Of a stretch of 64,000 nucleotides of DNA, positions 62,935 to 64,000 are shown piece by piece. Under the pieces are notes generated by a model. That model searched no databases, was not told where the DNA came from, and saw only the letters and a list, made by a program, of their open reading frames with translations. This stretch comes from an uncultured Roseicyclus sp. (GTDB lineage: Bacteria; Pseudomonadota; Alphaproteobacteria; Rhodobacterales; Rhodobacteraceae): positions 1-64,000 of the forward strand of contig CANLEH010000002.1 in NCBI GenBank assembly GCA_947489665.1. The letters are read 5' to 3'. How positions within the stretch are numbered: position 1 is the stretch's first letter; each line of letters opens with the position of its first letter. Position numbers and translations under genes: made by a program.

Positions 62935-64000
62935 ATGGATCTTCTTCCCGCATTCGGCAATTTCGGCTTCACCCTGGTGGCGTTCGTTGCTGCCTTGTCG
63001 ATCATCGTGGCGATCCACGAATACGGCCACTACATCGTTGGCCGTTGGTCGGGCATTCATGCAGAGGTCTTTTCAATCGGTTTTGGCCCGGTCCTGTTCA
63101 GCCGCGTCGACAAACGCGGTACACGTTGGCAATTGGCCGCGCTGCCGTTTGGCGGCTATGTGAAATTCCTGGGCGACGCGAATGCGGCCTCGGCGGGTGC
63201 CGATGGGGCTGTTCTGGATGCGCTCGACCCGACGGAACGGCGTCGTTCCATGCCCGGGGCGCCATTATGGGCCAGGGCTGCAACCGTTGCGGCAGGCCCG
63301 ATCTTCAACTTCATCCTCTCCATCGCGATTTTTGCGGGCATCGTCATGGTCAGCGGTCAGGCTGTGGACGAGGCGCGCGTGGGCGCCCCCAAAGCTCTGC
63401 CGCCCGAGGTGGTCACGCTGGAGCCCGGCGATCTGATCACGGCAATCGAAGGCCAGCCGGTCGAAGAATTGCAGGACCTCTTCACGCTGGCCCGCGATCT
63501 GGAACCGGCGCCTTTGCTGACTTACGACATCGTCCGCAACGACGAGGCCATTCAGGTCGAAGCGGCCTTTCCGATGATGCCCATCGTGCAAAGTGTAGCG
63601 CCGCAATCTGCGGCCATTGCAGCCGGCATCGAAGAGGGCGATGTGATCCTGAGTGTGGATGGAACGCCCATCCACGGCTTCAGCCAGCTGCGCGATTTTG
63701 TTGATGCGTCTGAAGGCACGCCTTTGGCGCTGGAAGTGTGGCGCGCGGGTGAGATCCTGAACCTGACGCTGAGCCCACGCCAGACCGACATTCCGACCGG
63801 GGATGGGTTCGAGACGCGTTGGTTGATCGGCATCACCGGCGGATTGATTTTTGACCCAGAGCGGCAGGGTGTCGGCCCATGGGCTGCGCTCACCTATGGA
63901 GTCAATCAGGTTGGTTTCATTATCGAAAGCTCGCTGGATGGCCTGTGGCACATCATCACTGGCGCGATCTCAAGCTGTAACCTGCAAGGGCCTATCGGCA
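62935..64000 (+). CDS. rseP: Site-2 protease RseP (truncated by window end)
   Basis: RseP is an intramembrane zinc metalloprotease that releases an envelope-stress sigma factor. The visible 355 residues start MDLLPAFGNFGFTLVAFVAA. The active site HEYGHYIVG (His28, Glu29, His32) is in the first helix region. ATVAAGPIFNFILSIAIFAG (the second conserved membrane motif) and two PDZ-like regions follow (GDLITAIEGQPVEELQDL, VAPQSAAIAAGIEEGDVILS). The gene runs off the end of the window. ATG 62935 lies three bases after the dxr stop. Confidence 0.93.
   Translation, partial: MDLLPAFGNFGFTLVAFVAALSIIVAIHEYGHYIVGRWSGIHAEVFSIGFGPVLFSRVDKRGTRWQLAALPFGGYVKFLGDANAASAGADGAVLDALDPTERRRSMPGAPLWARAATVAAGPIFNFILSIAIFAGIVMVSGQAVDEARVGAPKALPPEVVTLEPGDLITAIEGQPVEELQDLFTLARDLEPAPLLTYDIVRNDEAIQVEAAFPMMPIVQSVAPQSAAIAAGIEEGDVILSVDGTPIHGFSQLRDFVDASEGTPLALEVWRAGEILNLTLSPRQTDIPTGDGFETRWLIGITGGLIFDPERQGVGPWAALTYGVNQVGFIIESSLDGLWHIITGAISSCNLQGPIG

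Overview
This window is a chromosomal segment of an alphaproteobacterium, very probably a marine Rhodobacteraceae (Roseobacter-group) species. The evidence is high GC content with strong third-position GC bias, a sciP-ctrA pair, class II (B12-dependent) ribonucleotide reductase, TrmFO and GluQRS, a Usg-family protein, a giant RTX protein ending in a Hint domain, and the order pyrH-frr-uppS-cdsA-dxr-rseP. I see no phage, insertion sequence, transposase, CRISPR array or plasmid function. Most genes are housekeeping.

Layout. 1-1.5 kb: a tRNA-Asp missing its first base, then two tandem paralogous exported proteins of unknown function. 1.6-4.0 kb: mnmA, then the cell-cycle pair sciP and ctrA. 4.2-8.8 kb: ligA, recG and a 40-residue membrane peptide behind a good SOS (LexA) box. 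9-14 kb: a NifU/IscU-like scaffold protein, hisI, gluQ, a methyltransferase, trmFO and two DoxX-like membrane proteins. 14.1-17.5 kb: gyrA with a coupled small membrane protein, and usg. 17.6-21.2 kb: ornithine cyclodeaminase and arginase with a divergent Lrp-type regulator (arginine to proline catabolism), then dsbB and a DedA/YqaA protein. 21.3 kb: tRNA-Leu(CAA). 22.1-28.5 kb: a 2109-residue acidic RTX/Hint protein with a large internal duplication.

28.7-31.7 kb: a MocA-like nucleotidyltransferase translationally coupled to a sarcosine/dimethylglycine dehydrogenase-like enzyme. 31.9-37.7 kb: aroB and aroK, a 44-residue membrane protein overlapping an exported unknown, xerD and a CorC/HlyC-type protein. 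37.7-41.8 kb: gpt, a LysE exporter, fabI, pdxH, a double cold-shock protein, a DUF192 protein and tRNA-Pro(TGG). 42-46 kb: nrdJ, preceded by two NrdR-box-like sites 31 bp apart and a leader that can fold into several hairpins. 46.2-48.7 kb: modABC molybdate uptake. 48.7-56.8 kb: a dipeptide/oligopeptide-type ABC operon (binding protein, two permeases, exported unknown, fused double ATPase) with an AraC regulator upstream. 56.9-64 kb: miaA, then pyrH, an exported unknown, frr, uppS, cdsA, dxr and rseP (cut by the window end).

Functional links. tRNA modification is well represented (mnmA, gluQ, trmFO, miaA), and GluQ acts on tRNA-Asp, the class that opens the window. ligA and recG sit directly before the SOS-boxed peptide. 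Isoprenoid, undecaprenyl and phospholipid steps (dxr, uppS, cdsA) are joined to envelope proteolysis (rseP). The most interesting candidates are the SOS-controlled small membrane peptide, the paired NrdR sites and leader of nrdJ, the RTX/Hint giant, and several uncharacterised exported proteins lodged in or beside otherwise conserved operons.
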